A stretch of DNA of 60,847 nucleotides from Novacetimonas hansenii JCM 7643. GTDB taxonomy: Bacteria; Pseudomonadota; Alphaproteobacteria; Acetobacterales; Acetobacteraceae. Made by a program: the position numbers and the translations under genes. Position 1 is the stretch's first letter, and each line of letters starts with the position of its first letter. Below the pieces are notes generated by a model. The model saw nothing but the letters and a program-made list of their open reading frames with translations. It did no database searches and was not told the DNA's origin. The stretch spans positions 1 to 60,847 of the forward strand of contig NZ_BANE01000045.1 of the NCBI RefSeq assembly GCF_000964405.1. Reading direction: 5' to 3'. Positions 58,560 through 60,847 of this stretch are shown in pieces.

Positions 58560-58938
58560 TGTGATGCTCTGCCACGGAGGCGGGGTGGTTTCAATCCTTC
58601 AGGCCCCATTCCGGGCGGTTTGTGTCGCATGCCGTGACTGGTGGACACAATCAGGTAACAACTTCGGGTTTGTCCGTATCGCGGAAGCATGCAACAAGGT
58701 CGCCATAACACGGTTATGCGCGGGCCGGATTGCGACGACCTGTGTCGGACACGGGGCGCGCAGGGGCGGCGCCAGCGCCTTAGTGCGCTATCCTTCGCGG
58801 CCTTCGCGGCCTTCGACATGTCGCGTCACGCCGTCCCGTGGCGTTGGGCCTGCATCGGTCATGAGTTGAAAGAGGCTTGTCAGTTATTGGTCACGTTCCC
58901 CTCCCCTTTGCCGCCATGTGTGCGTTAGCTGGCCGTAG
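58560..58938. other. Divergent spacer between mltB and the DedA gene
   Basis: About 380 bp without a gene; it must hold the promoters of the mltB operon and of the DedA/ATP-grasp pair. A perfect operator-like palindrome, CATAAC-ACG-GTTATG (58704-58718), sits near the middle. A 9-bp direct repeat, TTCGCGGCC, occurs twice at 58794-58811. No ribosome-binding site of quality precedes the DedA ATG. Confidence 0.5.
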
Positions 58939-59514
58939 ATGTCTTTATCCCTGACTTCATTCCTTGCCACGGCGGGGGCCTCCCCCCTGTTGCAGGGGCT
59001 GGCCATTATCATCGGCACGTTCATCCTGGAGGATGCGGCAACGATCGTGACCGCCATGCAGGTGCAGACGGGGCATGTGGACCTGCCGGTCGCGCTGGTG
59101 GCGCTGTATATCGGCATCGTGGTGGGGGATATCGGGTTGTACGGGCTTGGCTATCTTGCCGCGTGCTGGCCCCCTGCGCGCCGGTGGGTCACATTGCCGA
59201 ACGTGGAACATGAAGGCCACTGGTTCGACCGTAACGTCTTTCGTATCGTCTTCATCAGCCGGTTCATTCCCGGCGCACGCCTGCCATTATATACCGCCTG
59301 TGGTTTTTTCCGCGCGCGGCTGGGCCTGTTCTGTGTCGCGGCCGTGCTGGCAACCCTGATCTGGACAACGCTGCTGTTCGCCGTGTCCCTGCGTGTCGGA
59401 CAATTCCTGATTTCCCACCTGGGGACATGGAAATGGCTGGGACTGGCGGGCTTTATCGTAACCATCTTCCTCATCAGCCGTACCATTGCCCGATTGCAAG
59501 GCCAATCCCGATGA
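58939..59514 (+). CDS. DedA/VTT family membrane protein
   Basis: A 191-aa inner-membrane protein of the DedA superfamily, members of which flip undecaprenyl phosphate or phospholipids or support proton-dependent homeostasis. Hydrophobic segments lie at about residues 18-40, 48-72, 125-150 and 165-185. Conserved features: the acidic FILEDAATI re-entrant region, GDIGLYGLGYLAA and the DedA signature FISRFIPGARLPLYTACG. The gene is translationally coupled (ATGA) to an ATP-grasp protein. Substrate unknown. Confidence 0.9.
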   Translation: MSLSLTSFLATAGASPLLQGLAIIIGTFILEDAATIVTAMQVQTGHVDLPVALVALYIGIVVGDIGLYGLGYLAACWPPARRWVTLPNVEHEGHWFDRNVFRIVFISRFIPGARLPLYTACGFFRARLGLFCVAAVLATLIWTTLLFAVSLRVGQFLISHLGTWKWLGLAGFIVTIFLISRTIARLQGQSR

Positions 59515-60605
59515 CCGACATGTCCACCGTCTCCACGCCCGCCTCCTCCCCCGCGAAGGCCCCGTCCCCCCTGTCCATGTTCGAATTCTGGCCGGGATGG
59601 ATCTTCTATACCCCGGTGGTGATGTACTGGATCATGATGGGCCTGCGTTATGGCGACCTCAGCCTGCCGACAGCCGCCAACCCACGTATCGAGACAGGCG
59701 GCCTGTGCGGGGAAAGCAAGAGTTCGATCCTCAACATGGCGGGCGAGACCGCGCGCCGCTGGATTGCGCCCTATACGCTGGTGGAAACGGGACACAATGA
59801 CACCGCCCGCGCCATACAGGCCATGGACCATGCCGGACTTGGCTTTCCGGTGGTGTTGAAGCCCGACATCGGGTGCAACGGCACGGGGGTCAAGCTGGTG
59901 GCCGATGCCGGGGCGCTGGCGCAGGCACTGGCAACATTCCCGCGCCATGTCTCGCTGATGCTACAGCGTCTGATCCCCTATTCACACGAAGTCGGGATTT
60001 TCTATATCCGCCATCCCGACGAAGCGCACGGGCGCATCACCTCCATGACCTACAAGGAGGTTCCGCTTCTGGTTGGGGATGGTCGCTCCACGGTGGAAGA
60101 ACTGCTGCATGCGGACCCGCGCACGCGGCTGGTGCCCCAGATCTATATCCCGCGTCTGCGCGGCCGCCTGGCCGACGTTCCAGCCAAGGGCGAGGCACTG
60201 CCCCTCGTCTTTACGGGCAACCATTGCAAGGGTGCGATTTTCCACGACTGCACGGCCGATGTGACGCCTGAGCTTGAGGCACGGATCGACGCCATCATGC
60301 ACGATATCCCCGATTTCCATTTCGGGCGTATCGACGTAAAGGCAGAGTCCGCCGCCGCCCTGTTACGGGGTGAGAAATTCGAGATCATCGAAATCAATGG
60401 GGTCGGATCCGAAGCCACCCATATCTGGGATTCGCGCACAACCCTGCGTGATGCCTATGCCGCGCAGTTCATGCATTACCGCGAAACATTCCGCATCGGG
60501 GCGAAGAAACGCAAGGCCGGCTGGAAACCCAGTGGCGCGATGACAATGCTGCGCTGCTGGCTGCGACAGCGCAGGCTGCTGGCGTCCTATCCCATGAATG
60601 ACTGA
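59511..60605 (+). CDS. Membrane-anchored ATP-grasp ligase-like protein
   Basis: A 364-aa protein with one N-terminal hydrophobic segment (about residues 28-45, WPGWIFYTPVVMYWIMM), a conserved-looking ANPRIETGGLCGESKSSIL block, and then an ATP-grasp domain similar to the C-terminal two-thirds of D-Ala-D-Ala ligase: ATP-binding Lys in FPVVLKPDIGCNGTGVKLV, and the Mg-binding FEIIEINGVGSEATH. The N-terminal Rossmann domain of true Ddl is absent. It should join a carboxylate to an amine at the cytoplasmic membrane face; substrate unknown. Coupled by ATGA to DedA. ATG 59511 is chosen for this overlap. Confidence 0.8.
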   Translation: MTDMSTVSTPASSPAKAPSPLSMFEFWPGWIFYTPVVMYWIMMGLRYGDLSLPTAANPRIETGGLCGESKSSILNMAGETARRWIAPYTLVETGHNDTARAIQAMDHAGLGFPVVLKPDIGCNGTGVKLVADAGALAQALATFPRHVSLMLQRLIPYSHEVGIFYIRHPDEAHGRITSMTYKEVPLLVGDGRSTVEELLHADPRTRLVPQIYIPRLRGRLADVPAKGEALPLVFTGNHCKGAIFHDCTADVTPELEARIDAIMHDIPDFHFGRIDVKAESAAALLRGEKFEIIEINGVGSEATHIWDSRTTLRDAYAAQFMHYRETFRIGAKKRKAGWKPSGAMTMLRCWLRQRRLLASYPMND

Positions 60606-60611
60606 TGCCCG

Positions 60612-60637
60612 GTGGCCATGCGGAGTGGCCATGCGGA
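60612..60637. repeat. Two tandem copies of a 13-bp unit
   Basis: GTGGCCATGCGGA is repeated at 60612-60624 and 60625-60637, in the 36-bp spacer between the ATP-grasp stop and the stop of the convergent partial gene. Confidence 0.8.
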
Positions 60638-60641
60638 TCGT

Positions 60642-60847
60642 TCAGGAAGGGTCTGTAGGCAGGCCACCATTGCCAAAGATGTAATTGCTGACCTGCTGTT
60701 CCAGGCTGACCGGTTCATGGGTGTCGGTTATGGGCGCATCGGGGGAAAGCGTGGCCTTACTATCGCCCGCCCGCACCATCAGCGCCATATCGGCCGTCAG
60801 CGACGGGCTGCCGATGGACAGGCTTGTATCGGCGGGCAGATTGACGG
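60642..60847 (-). CDS. C-terminal fragment of an unidentified protein (cut by window edge)
   Basis: On the minus strand one frame is open from the window edge to a TGA at 60642-60644, giving 68 residues: a mixed polar/hydrophobic stretch with SIGSPSLTADMALMVRAGD and ending YIFGNGGLPTDPS. Third-position GC bias is like that of neighbouring genes. I do not recognise a family. The gene would be convergent with the ATP-grasp gene. Confidence 0.6.
   Translation of the reverse strand, partial: VNLPADTSLSIGSPSLTADMALMVRAGDSKATLSPDAPITDTHEPVSLEQQVSNYIFGNGGLPTDPS

Overview
The window looks like chromosomal DNA of an acetic acid bacterium (Alphaproteobacteria, Acetobacteraceae), probably Komagataeibacter, Gluconacetobacter or a close relative. 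The best evidence is the acetic-acid-resistance (aar) region: succinyl-CoA:acetate CoA-transferase (aarC), a SixA-type phosphohistidine phosphatase and citrate synthase (aarA) lie within 6 kb of each other. Other signs are high-GC coding DNA, an alphaproteobacterial gene order (uvrC-pgsA-moaD-moaE; miaB-phoH-ybeY-corC; tamA-tamB) and a very long SMC. No rRNA, tRNA, CRISPR array, prophage or transposase gene was seen. Species-level naming is inference.

Layout. 1-4.5 kb: the end of a dispersed palindromic repeat, yjbQ, a glutathione-dependent formaldehyde detoxification pair (adhC/frmA, fghA), a bestrophin-like channel and a CarD-type RNA polymerase regulator with a clean terminator. 4.6-10.8 kb: tamA-tamB, outer-membrane assembly, coupled by a 1-nt stop/start overlap. 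11.4-20.9 kb: a plus-strand run miaB-phoH-ybeY-corC-dsbA-smc (tRNA modification, RNA maturation, envelope, chromosome organisation). 20.9-26.5 kb: the aar region, with a metallophosphoesterase and a chorismate mutase between aarC and sixA. 26.6-30.8 kb: a small His/Cys-rich gene under a near-consensus Fur box, pyrE, murI, a complete MITE-like element, a polyprenyl diphosphate synthase and a TrmN6-like methyltransferase. 31-34.3 kb: class Ia ribonucleotide reductase nrdA-nrdB behind a pair of NrdR-type boxes. 34.4-38.4 kb: uvrC-pgsA-lipoprotein-moaD-moaE. 38.8-46.1 kb: xthA, an orphan OmpR-type regulator, a YkuD-domain protein, a cation:proton antiporter, rsmB and guaB. 46.3-51.1 kb: the prkA-yeaH-spoVR stress module. 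51.5-58.6 kb: a tightly packed seven-gene minus-strand operon mltB-dac-tmk-holB-metG-tatD-MBL hydrolase. 58.9-60.6 kb: a DedA protein translationally coupled to a membrane-anchored ATP-grasp protein, then the 3' end of an unidentified gene.

Most of the window is core chromosome. The least explained parts are the DedA/ATP-grasp pair (my best candidate for an undescribed envelope system), the Fur-box small gene, the approximately 100-bp inverted-repeat element, the long-armed SMC, and two six-codon leader ORFs with ATGA overlaps in front of carD and of the TrmN6-like gene. All family assignments come from motifs read by eye. No database search was possible.
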